A model generated the notes under the pieces. The model made no database searches, was not told the DNA's origin, and saw nothing but the letters and a program-made list of their open reading frames with translations. From Phycisphaerales bacterium (GTDB lineage: Bacteria; Planctomycetota; Phycisphaerae; Phycisphaerales; SM1A02), in contig DOVP01000071.1 in the NCBI GenBank assembly GCA_003520025.1, forward strand, positions 1,483 to 24,196: 22,714 bases of DNA. Reading direction: 5' to 3'. Made by a program: the position numbers and the translations under genes. Positions 6,356 to 14,827 of the stretch are shown one piece after another; the first letter of the stretch is position 1, and each line of letters starts with the position of its first letter.

Positions 6356-8161
6356 ATGTTTGATCGCCTGCACACCATCTGGGCCCTGTTGAAGGGGCAG
6401 CGGCTTCGCTATGCCGGGGCCCTGCTGTCGCTCATCGTGGCGGCGGGCTTGTTGTATGCGGTGCCGATCGTGCCTCAGATTGTGTTTGACGGGGTGCTCG
6501 TTGACGAGCCGCGGGAGGGGTCGTGGATCGAGCGATTGGGGTTGTCGTTCATGGGGGGCCGGGACTTTGTGTCCGAGCGGCTGTGGATTCCCGCCCTGTT
6601 CGTGGTCGGTCTGACCCTCTTGGCCGCCCTGGCCACCTACTTCCGGGGGCGGTGGGTGGCGATTGCGGCTGAGGATGTGATTGCTCGGTTGCGGGACCGG
6701 CTGCACAACCATCTCAATCACTTGCCATGTACGTGGTATGACCAGGCCGAGACGGGCGACGTCTTGCAGCGGTGCACTTCGGATGTAGACACGCTTCGCA
6801 ATTTCCTCGCATTGCAGGTCATCGAGATCGGCCGGGCGATCGCGATGCTGCTGATTCCACTGCCGCTGATGTTCATGATGGACTTTGGCATGTCGGTCGC
6901 ATCGCTGGTGCTGATTCCCGTGATCGTGTTCTCGGCTTTCTTCTTCTTTGGCCGCGTGAAGACGATCTTTCGAGAGAAGGACGAGGCTGAGGGGCGAATG
7001 ACCGCGTGCGTGAACGAGAACCTTCACGGCATTCGTGTTGTGCGAGCGTTTGCCCGGCAGGAGTTCGAGCGGGAGAAGTTCCGCGCCCGCAATGACGATC
7101 ACCGCCGGCTCGACTACCGCCTGTACGCGGTGCTCGCGTGGTTCTGGTCATCCTCGGATCTGATCTGTTTCACACAGAAAGCCATCGTGCTCATCCTTGG
7201 AGCCTATTGGGTGGCGACCGATGTGCTTGAGATCGGCACCTATTACTTCTTCATCGCAGCAGTGTCGCTCTACGTCTGGCCCGTTCGGATGCTGGGTCGA
7301 TTGCTTTCGGAACTTGGTAAGGCAGTCGTGGCTGTCGATCGAATTCACGAGATCCTCGAAACCCCCACCGAAGAAGTGACTGGGACGGCGGCGCCACCGC
7401 ACGGTGGCGGCGAGATTGAGTTTGCTGGCGTCACGTTTGCGCACGAAGAGAGTTCGCCCGTCCTCAGCGACATCTTCCTCACCGCCAGGGCCGGCGAGAC
7501 CCTCGCGATCGTGGCGCCATCCGGGGGCGGCAAGTCGACGATCATCAATCTGCTGCTGCGGATGTATGACTGCGATGCGGGCGTGATTCGAGTGGATGGC
7601 GTGGATATCACTACGCTCGACCGTGGTCAGCACCGCGCCCGCATGGCGGTCGTGATGCAGGATCCGTTCCTGTACTCACGATCCATTCGCGACAACATCG
7701 CCCTGGCCCGCCGCGACTCGACCGACGATGAGTTGCACGTGGCCTCGCGCGTGGCATCCATTCACGACTCCATTCTTGAGTTTGACCAGGGCTACGAGAC
7801 TCTCGTCGGCGAGCGCGGCGTGACGCTCTCGGGCGGGCAGCGGCAACGTGTCGCCATCGCGCGGGCGCTCCTGCAGCGGCCGGATATCCTGGTGCTTGAT
7901 GATGCGCTCAGCGCCGTGGACACTCGTACAGAGCGGCTCATTCTGGAGGCGCTTCGGGATCGGCGTGGTTCCCAGACCACCATTGTAATTGCACATCGCC
8001 TCTCGACGCTCATGCAGGCCGATCAGGTGATCGTGCTCGATCACGGCCGCATCGTGCAGCGGGGCACGCACACTACGCTCGTCGAAGAAGCCGGTATGTA
8101 TCGCAGGCTCTGGGACATCCAGACCACCATCGAGTCGACCGATGAACAGGGGGCGGCGTGA
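6356..8161 (+). CDS. ABC exporter half-transporter with degenerate ATP site (subunit A of a pair)
   Basis: A 601-residue protein with an N-terminal six-helix transmembrane domain (about 20-320) fused to an ATPase domain (about 350-590), as in MdlA/MdlB- or BmrC/BmrD-type exporters. ATPase motifs: Walker A APSGGGKS (387-394) with the usual first Gly replaced by Ala; Q-loop in MQDPFLYSRSI; intact signature LSGGQ (491-495); Walker B ILVLDD, in which the catalytic Glu position is Asp516; D-loop SAVDT; switch His547. Asp in place of Glu marks the degenerate site of heterodimeric exporters. The next gene overlaps its stop codon as TGATG and encodes the complementary subunit. The transmembrane part contains unusual charged loops (EGSWIERLGLSFMGG) near residues 54-75. 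The exported substrate, perhaps a lipid, drug or peptide, cannot be told. The gap from the sirtuin gene is 40 bases. Confidence 0.92.
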   Translation: MFDRLHTIWALLKGQRLRYAGALLSLIVAAGLLYAVPIVPQIVFDGVLVDEPREGSWIERLGLSFMGGRDFVSERLWIPALFVVGLTLLAALATYFRGRWVAIAAEDVIARLRDRLHNHLNHLPCTWYDQAETGDVLQRCTSDVDTLRNFLALQVIEIGRAIAMLLIPLPLMFMMDFGMSVASLVLIPVIVFSAFFFFGRVKTIFREKDEAEGRMTACVNENLHGIRVVRAFARQEFEREKFRARNDDHRRLDYRLYAVLAWFWSSSDLICFTQKAIVLILGAYWVATDVLEIGTYYFFIAAVSLYVWPVRMLGRLLSELGKAVVAVDRIHEILETPTEEVTGTAAPPHGGGEIEFAGVTFAHEESSPVLSDIFLTARAGETLAIVAPSGGGKSTIINLLLRMYDCDAGVIRVDGVDITTLDRGQHRARMAVVMQDPFLYSRSIRDNIALARRDSTDDELHVASRVASIHDSILEFDQGYETLVGERGVTLSGGQRQRVAIARALLQRPDILVLDDALSAVDTRTERLILEALRDRRGSQTTIVIAHRLSTLMQADQVIVLDHGRIVQRGTHTTLVEEAGMYRRLWDIQTTIESTDEQGAA

Positions 8162-9996
8162 TGAGCGAGCAAGCCTTCCTGCCGGAAGACGAGTACGACG
8201 GTGGGACGTTCGACTGGCGTCTCTGGCGCCGGATCATTCGGCACGCCAGACCGCACCGGCGGTGGCTGCGGATCATGCTCTTCAGCGGTGTACTGCTGGC
8301 GGTCATTGAAACGCTGTTGCCGCTGAGCAATGCGTGGCTCATCGATGAGGCGGTGGCTGGGAGGGCGGGCGCAGCCTTCTGGTGGCTTGCTGGTATCTAT
8401 CTGGTGCTTGCGAGTTCGTTCTCGGTGGTGGTGTGGTGGTTTATTCGCGCTGCCGGGCGGCTGACGACTGGCGTAGGCTTTGACCTGCGTGAGCAGGGCT
8501 TTTCCAGATTGCAGGATCTCTCGTTCTCGTACTTCGATACCAGACCGACCGGGTGGCTCGTGTCGCGGCTGACAAGCGACTGCACGAAGATCAGTCATTT
8601 GCTCCCGTGGTTCCTGCTGGACCTCGCCTGGGGGAGCTGCTTCATCATCGGAATCGTCGTGGCGATGATGTTCATCGATTGGCAACTGGCATTGTGGGTG
8701 CTGGTGATTGTGCCGCCGCTGGCACTGGTGAGTTGGTATTTCCAGCGAAAGCTGCTTCGCAGCAGTCGGCAGGTGCGGCGGACGAACTCAATCTTGACCG
8801 GCGTGTACAACGAGGGCTTGATGGGCGTCCGCACTACGCGGGCGTTGGCACGTGAAGAGGAGAGCCTTCGAGAGTTTCGTGGTCACTCGGGCGACATGCG
8901 GCGGTACACGGTTCGCAATTCACTGCAAAGTGCCGTGTACCTGCCCTGCATTATCACGCTTGGCGCCGTTGGAGTTGGCATGACACTTTGGAAGGGCGGC
9001 GTTGATATTCAAGTGGGCGAAGGGCTTTCGCTCGGTGATCTCATTGCATTCATGCAGTATGCGGTACTTTTCTCGATGCCCATTCAAGAAATCGCGGCGC
9101 GCATCACCGACCTGCAGGCAGCACAGGCGGCGGCGGAGCGTATTCAGTCGCTTATCGAGACCGAACCAGAGATTCAGGACAGCGAACGGGTTCGCAATGC
9201 GGCCGAAGCCATTCCATCCGGTATTAGTACGCTCGAATTCAAGCACGTTGACTTCTGGTATCTCCCCGAGGAGCCCGTTCTGCTCGACTTCAACTTCACC
9301 GTGGAGCCCGGCCAAACCATCGCATTGGTCGGCGCCACAGGTGGAGGCAAGAGCACCATCGCCTCGCTTGCCGCCCGCTTCTACGAGCCGCGCCGGGGCG
9401 AAATTCTCGTTGACGGCGTTGACTATCGGAAGCGTGAATTGCACTGGCTGCAGTCACAATTCGGCGTGGTGCTGCAGACACCGCACCTGTTTTCCGGGAC
9501 CGTTCGAGAGAACATCCGCTATGGCAGACTCGAAGCAACCGACGCCGAAGTCGAACAGGCGGCTGAACTCGTCAATGCCGCGAATTTCATCAACGAGCAT
9601 GAGGATGGCTACGACACCGATGTCGGTGAAGGCGGCACCAAACTCTCCGTTGGACAGCGTCAACTCGTTGCGCTTGCTCGCGCTGTGCTCGCCGATCCGC
9701 AGATTTTCATCATGGATGAGGCCACCAGTTCGGTTGATACCGAGACCGAACAACTCATTCAACAGGCTATCGATACGGTTCTTGGAGGGCGGATCGCGCT
9801 GATCATCGCTCATCGCCTCTCCACGATTCGATCGGCCGATGTGATTCTGGTCATCGACGATGGGCGCATCGTGGAGCAGGGCAGTCACCGCGAATTGTTG
9901 GAGTCCAAGGGACGCTACTGGCGGCTCTACACACGACAGGAAGCCGAAGATGCCGAGGCTGCGATCGGAGACGAGGAGCCATCGCAGGATCAATGA
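8161..9996 (+). CDS. ABC exporter half-transporter with catalytic ATP site motifs (subunit B of a pair)
   Basis: A 611-residue partner with a soluble N-terminal leader of about 35 residues (LPEDEYDGGTFDWRLWRR), six transmembrane helices (about 36-325) and a C-terminal ATPase domain. Motifs: Walker A GATGGGKS (391-398), Q-loop LQTPHLFSGTV, signature LSVGQ (495-499) in which the second residue after Leu-Ser is Val not Gly, Walker B IFIMDE with catalytic Glu520, D-loop SSVDT, switch His551. In a head-to-tail dimer its altered signature would face the Asp-containing site of subunit A, while its intact Walker motifs face the intact signature of A, giving one active and one degenerate site. The start is ATG 8161, which shares one base with the upstream stop; GTG 8158 is directly upstream in frame. 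A charged C-terminal tail (EAEDAEAAIGDEEPSQDQ) follows the ATPase fold. Confidence 0.92.
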   Translation: MSEQAFLPEDEYDGGTFDWRLWRRIIRHARPHRRWLRIMLFSGVLLAVIETLLPLSNAWLIDEAVAGRAGAAFWWLAGIYLVLASSFSVVVWWFIRAAGRLTTGVGFDLREQGFSRLQDLSFSYFDTRPTGWLVSRLTSDCTKISHLLPWFLLDLAWGSCFIIGIVVAMMFIDWQLALWVLVIVPPLALVSWYFQRKLLRSSRQVRRTNSILTGVYNEGLMGVRTTRALAREEESLREFRGHSGDMRRYTVRNSLQSAVYLPCIITLGAVGVGMTLWKGGVDIQVGEGLSLGDLIAFMQYAVLFSMPIQEIAARITDLQAAQAAAERIQSLIETEPEIQDSERVRNAAEAIPSGISTLEFKHVDFWYLPEEPVLLDFNFTVEPGQTIALVGATGGGKSTIASLAARFYEPRRGEILVDGVDYRKRELHWLQSQFGVVLQTPHLFSGTVRENIRYGRLEATDAEVEQAAELVNAANFINEHEDGYDTDVGEGGTKLSVGQRQLVALARAVLADPQIFIMDEATSSVDTETEQLIQQAIDTVLGGRIALIIAHRLSTIRSADVILVIDDGRIVEQGSHRELLESKGRYWRLYTRQEAEDAEAAIGDEEPSQDQ

Positions 9997-10045
9997 TGCA
10001 ATCTGCAGTCCGGCGCACATTGCCAAGTGCGATAGAATGGACCGG

Positions 10046-11437
10046 ATGCTGAGCAAAGTATTCAAGGCGTATGACGTGCGGGCGACCTGCCCGGATCCAC
10101 TCAGTGAGTCTGTGGCGTTTCGCATCGGCTACGGCACGGCAAAGTTCCTGCTTGGTCAGGGTGAAATTGATGCCTTGCCCGAAGTATCGCGCCGACTGAT
10201 CGCGGTTGGACATGACATGCGGCTGACGAGTCCGGCCATGGTGACGGCTTTGCAGAACGGGATGCGAGCAGCGGGAGCCGATGTGCTTGATGTGGGTCTT
10301 GTCGATACGCCGTTTGTTCCGTTTGCCGTAAATCATGCCCAGTGCATCGGCGGCGTGCAGACGACGGCGAGTCACAATCCGGCGAACTACAACGGGTTCA
10401 AGATCAGCAAGATGTTCGGCAAGCCCGTGGGGGAGCAGACGGGTCTGATCGAGATTCGGGAGATTGCCGAGGCTACGGCGGACAGTGGCGAACCGATCGG
10501 CAGCCGAACCGAGGTTGATCTCTGGGAGGCCTACCGGGCTCATGTCCATCCGATGCTCTCAGACGGCTTGCGGGATGGGACCGAGAAGATCCGTGTGGCG
10601 ATCGACGCCTCCAACGGCATGGCCGGAACGATGGTGCCGAAGGTCTTCGGCGATGTGCCTGGCATCGAGATCATCGAAATCAACTTCGAGAACAGCAGCG
10701 GCACGTTCGTGCATGAACCCAACCCGCTTGTTGAAGCGAATCTGGCGCAGGTCCGGAAGGCGACCGTGGATGAAGGATGCCAAGTCGGCATCTGCTTCGA
10801 CGGTGACGCGGATCGCTGCATGGTGGTTGACGAGGGGGGGGAGATCATTGGATGTGATCTCATCACCGGCTGGCTCGGGCAGCGGTTTCTCAGAGCCGCA
10901 GGCGGCGGCAGCGTCGTCTTCGACTTGCGGAGCAGTCACAGTTTGGCCGAGATGGTGCGTGAGGCGGGTGGCGAGCCGGTCATGGGGCGGGTCGGCCACG
11001 TTTTTATGAAGCAGGCGATGGCCGAGCACAATGCAGTCTTCGGAGGCGAACTCTCCGGCCATTTCTACTTTGCCGAGAACTTCAATGCAGATTCTGGTGC
11101 GATGGCATTTGCGGCAATCTGCTCGGCGGTTCTGGACGACGGTCGGCCACTCAGTGAAATCATCGCTGGTGCCAAGCGGTACTGCCAGTCAGGCGAGATC
11201 AATTTCGAAGTAGATGACAAGACGGCCGCGATGGAGCGGCTCGTTGACGCATTTCCGGATGCCGAAATATTGCGGCTCGACGGGGTGACGGTTGATCTTG
11301 GCAACTGGTGGTGCAATGTGCGTCCGAGCAATACCGAGCCGCTGCTGCGGCTGAATCTCGAGGCTGGCAGCGAGCGGGAAGTCGCCGAACATCTCGCCGA
11401 GGTGGCGCCGCTGCTGGGAACCCAAGTAGCGCATTGA
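10046..11437 (+). CDS. Phosphomannomutase/phosphoglucomutase
   Basis: This enzyme interconverts hexose 1- and 6-phosphates and supplies sugar nucleotides for polysaccharide and glycoprotein synthesis. The 463-residue product has every hallmark of the alpha-D-phosphohexomutase superfamily: phosphoserine loop TTASHNPANYNG with Ser109, metal site DGDADR (252-257), sugar-specificity loop GGELSGH (333-339) and phosphate-binding loop RPSNTEP (426-432). GEXSG with Glu335 and Ser337 is the form shared by enzymes acting on glucose and mannose phosphates, so the exact substrate (ManB- or Pgm-like) is open. ATG 10037 is nine bases upstream in frame; 10046 is preferred because MLSKVFKAYDVRATCP is the usual family N-terminus. 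The gene follows the ABC pair by about 40 bases on the same strand and may be co-transcribed. A G8 run at 10834-10841 encodes the EGGE turn just after the metal site. Confidence 0.93.
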   Translation: MLSKVFKAYDVRATCPDPLSESVAFRIGYGTAKFLLGQGEIDALPEVSRRLIAVGHDMRLTSPAMVTALQNGMRAAGADVLDVGLVDTPFVPFAVNHAQCIGGVQTTASHNPANYNGFKISKMFGKPVGEQTGLIEIREIAEATADSGEPIGSRTEVDLWEAYRAHVHPMLSDGLRDGTEKIRVAIDASNGMAGTMVPKVFGDVPGIEIIEINFENSSGTFVHEPNPLVEANLAQVRKATVDEGCQVGICFDGDADRCMVVDEGGEIIGCDLITGWLGQRFLRAAGGGSVVFDLRSSHSLAEMVREAGGEPVMGRVGHVFMKQAMAEHNAVFGGELSGHFYFAENFNADSGAMAFAAICSAVLDDGRPLSEIIAGAKRYCQSGEINFEVDDKTAAMERLVDAFPDAEILRLDGVTVDLGNWWCNVRPSNTEPLLRLNLEAGSEREVAEHLAEVAPLLGTQVAH

Positions 11438-11467
11438 TTTCGCAGGGGGTCGTCAGATATTCGGCTC

Positions 11468-12325
11468 TTATTCCCCGGGGATGGTCGTAATCACGCCGCT
11501 CCATGGACTCGAAGCCGTTGCATACAGCTTCTTTCCGATGCGTCCGGCACGCTCGCCGTGATAGCCGGCTTCGCACGCAAGCCGCATGGCGTGGGCCATG
11601 GAGACCGGATCGCTGCTGTGGGCGATGCCGGTGTTGAGCAGGACGCCATCAGCGCCGAGTTCCATGGCGATGGTGATGTCGCTGGGTGTACCGACGCCGG
11701 CATCGACGACAAGCGGATAGTCGGGGTCGCCGCCGTGCTCGGGGTCTTTGAGCAGGTCGCGAATGATGCGGATGGCGGCCGGGTTGGCGATGCCGCGCCC
11801 GGAGCCGATGGGGCTGCCCGCCGGCATGACGCTGGCGGCGCCGGCATCGCGGATCCGAGTTGCCATGATTGGGTCGTCGCTTGAGTAGCACAGCACGCAG
11901 AAGCCATCGGCAACGAGTTCCCTGCATGCTTCAAGGGTGCCGACCGGATCGGGCAGAAGTGTCGCGCGGTCGCCGAGCACTTCGAGTTTGACCCATCCAG
12001 CGCCGGGGTTGCCCAACTGCTCGAGCAGATCGCGGCCGAGTCGGGCAACCCGAACGGCGTCGGCGGCATCGAAGCAGCCGGCGGTATTGGGAAGCACCGT
12101 GTACCGATCAAGATCGAGATAGTCCAAGAGCGAGCGGCCCTGCTCATCGAGCAGCCGTTCGCGGCGGACAGCTACGGTGACGGCCGAGCATCCACTCGCG
12201 TCGAGCGCCTCCTGCATCACTTCATAGGATTCATACTTTCCGGTTCCCACGATCAGCCTGCTGCTGATCGTGAAGGGGCCGATTGTCAGCGGAGAAACAG
12301 TCGGGTGCGTGGCAGTCATGGTCAT
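11468..12325 (-). CDS. thiG: Thiazole synthase ThiG
   Basis: ThiG builds the thiazole-phosphate ring of thiamine from deoxyxylulose 5-phosphate, a glycine-derived imine and sulphur delivered by ThiS thiocarboxylate. The 285-residue product shows the (beta-alpha)8 fold motifs: [38 protein letters not shown] with Lys113 as the predicted Schiff-base lysine, [16 protein letters not shown] and [20 protein letters not shown] near the phosphate site. ATG 12325 is chosen (12319 is an alternative). It lies 10 bases after the thiS stop. The product is slightly longer than the usual 255-265 residues, mostly from an N-terminal extension. A longer frame runs upstream over thiS but is only a shadow. It ends 30 bases from the convergent phosphohexomutase stop, with no obvious terminator between. 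Confidence 0.94.
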   Translation of the reverse strand: MTMTATHPTVSPLTIGPFTISSRLIVGTGKYESYEVMQEALDASGCSAVTVAVRRERLLDEQGRSLLDYLDLDRYTVLPNTAGCFDAADAVRVARLGRDLLEQLGNPGAGWVKLEVLGDRATLLPDPVGTLEACRELVADGFCVLCYSSDDPIMATRIRDAGAASVMPAGSPIGSGRGIANPAAIRIIRDLLKDPEHGGDPDYPLVVDAGVGTPSDITIAMELGADGVLLNTGIAHSSDPVSMAHAMRLACEAGYHGERAGRIGKKLYATASSPWSGVITTIPGE

Positions 12326-12335
12326 GGCAATGGTC

Positions 12336-12536
12336 TCATCCGCCACCGACAAGGGTGACGATTTCAATGGAATCATCGGGCTGAAGCGCAACAGCGTCGT
12401 GGTCACGCCATGGGACGAGTTCGCCGTTTCGCTCGACCGCGCAAGGCGTACCGGTCTTGCCGAGGTGCTCAAGCAGGTCGGCCACCGTGGCGTGGTTGGG
12501 CAGATCGGTCGGGGTATCGTTGACGGCGATCTTCAC
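12336..12536 (-). CDS. thiS: Sulphur carrier protein ThiS
   Basis: A 66-residue ubiquitin-fold protein that carries sulphur as a C-terminal thiocarboxylate to ThiG. Evidence is the size, the N-terminal beta-strand [13 protein letters not shown], the [11 protein letters not shown] helix, the hydrophobic [15 protein letters not shown] strand and the C-terminal Gly-Gly (VGGG) needed for adenylation and thiocarboxylation. The start is GTG 12536, 15 bases after the stop of the antiporter gene. It directly precedes thiG, the common order. The activating enzyme ThiF and the glycine-processing enzyme (ThiO or ThiH) are not in this window and must be elsewhere. Confidence 0.9.
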   Translation of the reverse strand: MKIAVNDTPTDLPNHATVADLLEHLGKTGTPCAVERNGELVPWRDHDAVALQPDDSIEIVTLVGGG

Positions 12537-12551
12537 AGCACTGCGATGGTA

Positions 12552-14039
12552 TCAATGCAGCCACATCATCAGAAGGGTGCAGATGATGAAGACCGGAATT
12601 AGGATCGGAATGCTGTATCGGATCGCATATCCGAGGAAGGAGGGCATCCTGATGCCGGATTGCTCGGCGATGGCCTTGACCATGAAATTCGGGCCGTTGC
12701 CGATGTAGGTCATTGCGCCCATGAAGACTGCGCCGAGCGAGATGGCGATGAGCTGCGTTTCCACGATCCATCCGCCGCTGAGCAACTCCATCGCTCCTTC
12801 GCTACCGGGGGTTGTGCCGGCCTGGGCCAACTTGAAGAACACCAGATAGGTCGGAGCGTTATCGAGCACGCTTGAGAGACCTCCGGTGATCCAGAAGTAC
12901 ATCCACGTCTCGGTGAGCGCCGCAGCGATGGAATCGCCCTGCGCCTTGAGCACCATCAGCGGTACCTGCATGGTGATGAAGATGCCGATGAAGAGCGCTG
13001 CTACTTCGATGATGGCTCCATAGTTGAACCTGTTGGCTTCCCGTACATGTCGCCGCGTCGTGAGCAGGGACAACGCGACCATGGCGAGCATCAGCAGTTC
13101 CCGGAGAAAGTCGAAGGCGATGAACTCGGTTGTGGGGATCGGCCTGTCCGGGCTCACGAAAGCGACGCAGATCACGATGCCTGCGAGCCAGAGGATGTTG
13201 ATGCTGCCCTCGATCCGGATCGGCTGCACGTTGGCTTTGTCGAAAATCTTGACTGCGGGTGGCTCCTTGGCGTACATCGCCAGATCCCAGAAGAAGTAGA
13301 TCATGAGCAGAATGCTGCAGGCGACGAGCCACTCGATCCACAGACCGAAGGTCCACGCGAATGGAACCCCTTCGAGGTATCCAAGGAACAGCGGCGGGTC
13401 ACCGATGGGCAGCAGTGTGCCACCGATATTGCTCACAAGAAAAATAAACATCACCACCGTGTGGACCTTGTGTGTCCGCTCGCGGTTGGTATTCAGCAGC
13501 GGTCGGATCAGCAGCATGCTCGCGCCAGTCGTGCCGATGAAACTTGCAATACCAGCACCGAGCGCAAGCCACCCTGTATTGACGACCGGATGTGCCCGCA
13601 TGTCGCCGCCGATGTGGATGCCGCCGGAGATGACATACAGACTGAAGAGCAGGATGATGAATGGCACATACTCCTGCAGGACTGCGTGATCGAGCGTGGT
13701 GCCGACGCTGTGCCAACCTTCCACAATCCACAGGTAGATCAGCGTGGCCAGTCCGCAGAGGACAGCAACGAGAAACCGGCTCAGATTGCTGTGCCACCAG
13801 CCAGCCGTTTTTGGAATCAGCGGCAACATGGCAATCGCGCCGAGAATCAGCGCGAAGGGAAGTGTGCCGATGATCCATCCATCCGGCGCGTGGCTGTGGT
13901 GAGTCTGCTCATGTTCACCGAAGAGGGCCGCCGCGAGCGCCAGCGCCATGGCAATGCTGCCGCCGATGCAGATGAACCACGTCCAGTACCGCGGTCCGGC
14001 CGTGCCGTGCTGCTCATGTGTGGTCAGATCGGTAGACAT
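12552..14039 (-). CDS. nhaD: NhaD-type sodium/proton antiporter
   Basis: A 495-residue inner-membrane protein of the ion transporter superfamily, with about twelve hydrophobic segments and a polar His-rich first periplasmic loop (EHEQTHHSHAP, near 43-53). Recognisable family stretches are GTTGASMLLIRPLL, SNIGGTLLPIGDPPLFLGYL, LDNAPTYLVFF and TYIGNGPNFMVKAIAE; the Asn-Gly and Asp residues in these re-entrant segments are the usual ion-binding positions. NhaD proteins exchange internal Na+ or Li+ for protons; closely related permeases carry citrate or other anions, so substrate is likely but not certain. The start ATG is preceded by a C7 run instead of a ribosome-binding site. It begins 28 bases after coaB and ends 15 bases before thiS, so co-transcription is likely. 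Confidence 0.85.
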   Translation of the reverse strand: MSTDLTTHEQHGTAGPRYWTWFICIGGSIAMALALAAALFGEHEQTHHSHAPDGWIIGTLPFALILGAIAMLPLIPKTAGWWHSNLSRFLVAVLCGLATLIYLWIVEGWHSVGTTLDHAVLQEYVPFIILLFSLYVISGGIHIGGDMRAHPVVNTGWLALGAGIASFIGTTGASMLLIRPLLNTNRERTHKVHTVVMFIFLVSNIGGTLLPIGDPPLFLGYLEGVPFAWTFGLWIEWLVACSILLMIYFFWDLAMYAKEPPAVKIFDKANVQPIRIEGSINILWLAGIVICVAFVSPDRPIPTTEFIAFDFLRELLMLAMVALSLLTTRRHVREANRFNYGAIIEVAALFIGIFITMQVPLMVLKAQGDSIAAALTETWMYFWITGGLSSVLDNAPTYLVFFKLAQAGTTPGSEGAMELLSGGWIVETQLIAISLGAVFMGAMTYIGNGPNFMVKAIAEQSGIRMPSFLGYAIRYSIPILIPVFIICTLLMMWLH

Positions 14040-14043
14040 GGAA

Positions 14044-14050
14044 GGGGGGG
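14044..14050. repeat. G7 run upstream of the antiporter start
   Basis: Seven G on the plus strand occupy the position, relative to the minus-strand antiporter ATG at 14039, where a ribosome-binding site would sit, giving a C-rich leader on the mRNA. It may affect translation efficiency, or be incidental. Confidence 0.5.
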
Positions 14051-14067
14051 CAGGATAGCCAAGGAAC

Positions 14068-14703
14068 TCAGCCCGAGGGTGCGATCCGATCTAGCAGCCA
14101 TGCTGCGAACGCGAACTTGCTCATATTCGCCGGGGCTTCCGTGGACTTTCCATCCGAGGCGATCAACGTGGCGGTGATGCACTCAGCGTCCATGGTCTCA
14201 AGGGGGTTGGCCACGATGGCATCCAGATTCTTGTGGACCAGTTTGGCTCGGGCTCGGGTGTCGAGCTCAGCCGCGGGTTCTAGGGCAAACCCGACGATGC
14301 GTTGATCGGGACGTTTGCTTGCCGCCACCCCCGCGACCAGATCCGGGGCGGGCTGGAGCGTGAGTTGAATTGGCCCCTCATGGCGAGACAGTTTGGTTCC
14401 GAGGGCCGCGGTCTCGGGGATGAAGTCGGCGACTGCGGCTGCCATGATCAGCAGGTCTGCCTTGGGAAATGCGTCCTCAAGTTGATGCTGGAGGTCCGCG
14501 GTCGTTTCAAACCGTATACAGCATCTTTCAAGCTCGCTGGGCGGCTCCATGGCCCCTCGGCTAAGCAGCAGGGTGACTTCATGGCCGCGGCGGAACGCTT
14601 CCAGTGCAACCGAAATGCCCATTCGGCCGGATGATCGGTTGGAGAGCACTCGGACGGCATCCAGTGGCTCTCGCGTCGGACCAGCAGTAATCAGGATTCT
14701 CAC
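14068..14703 (-). CDS. coaB: Phosphopantothenate--cysteine ligase, stand-alone CoaB domain
   Basis: This enzyme joins cysteine to 4'-phosphopantothenate, using CTP in the bacterial type, in CoA synthesis. The 211-residue product matches only the C-terminal half of the usual CoaBC fusion: ITAGPTREPLDAVRVLSN and NRSSGRMG (22-29) for nucleotide and phosphate binding, MAAAVADF (87-94), and KLVHKNLDAIVAN (154-166) with the Lys residues that position CTP. The N-terminal decarboxylase CoaC flavodoxin-like domain is absent, so a separate coaC must exist elsewhere. The start is the first ATG, which leads directly into the first beta-strand MRILITAGPT. It is the first gene of a likely minus-strand operon with the antiporter, thiS and thiG, and is divergent from the pilus cluster (124 bases between starts). 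Confidence 0.9.
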   Translation of the reverse strand: MRILITAGPTREPLDAVRVLSNRSSGRMGISVALEAFRRGHEVTLLLSRGAMEPPSELERCCIRFETTADLQHQLEDAFPKADLLIMAAAVADFIPETAALGTKLSRHEGPIQLTLQPAPDLVAGVAASKRPDQRIVGFALEPAAELDTRARAKLVHKNLDAIVANPLETMDAECITATLIASDGKSTEAPANMSKFAFAAWLLDRIAPSG

Positions 14704-14827
14704 GGTCTGAAGGCTACCCGCATCGTCCCGCCCACGTTTTCATGGCCGGTCGGTACGATGGTGCACCCCCGCCACCGAGCACCTGTGGGCCCCTCAGATC
14801 AGTACGGAGTTGCGTCAGCATACACCC

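Noticed and set aside
6338..7102. 254-codon minus-strand open frame opposite the first ABC gene
   Set aside because: His/Arg/Gln-rich shadow of a well-conserved coding region; no family signature and no spacing that fits a gene.
10017..10034. Short CGCAC/GTGCG inverted repeat before the phosphohexomutase gene
   Set aside because: Only five paired bases with an eight-base loop; likely to occur by chance.
13047..14177. 376-codon plus-strand open frame opposite the antiporter gene
   Set aside because: Rich in Asp, Glu, Arg and Gln with no hydrophobic core; it mirrors the hydrophobic codons of the antiporter gene on the other strand.
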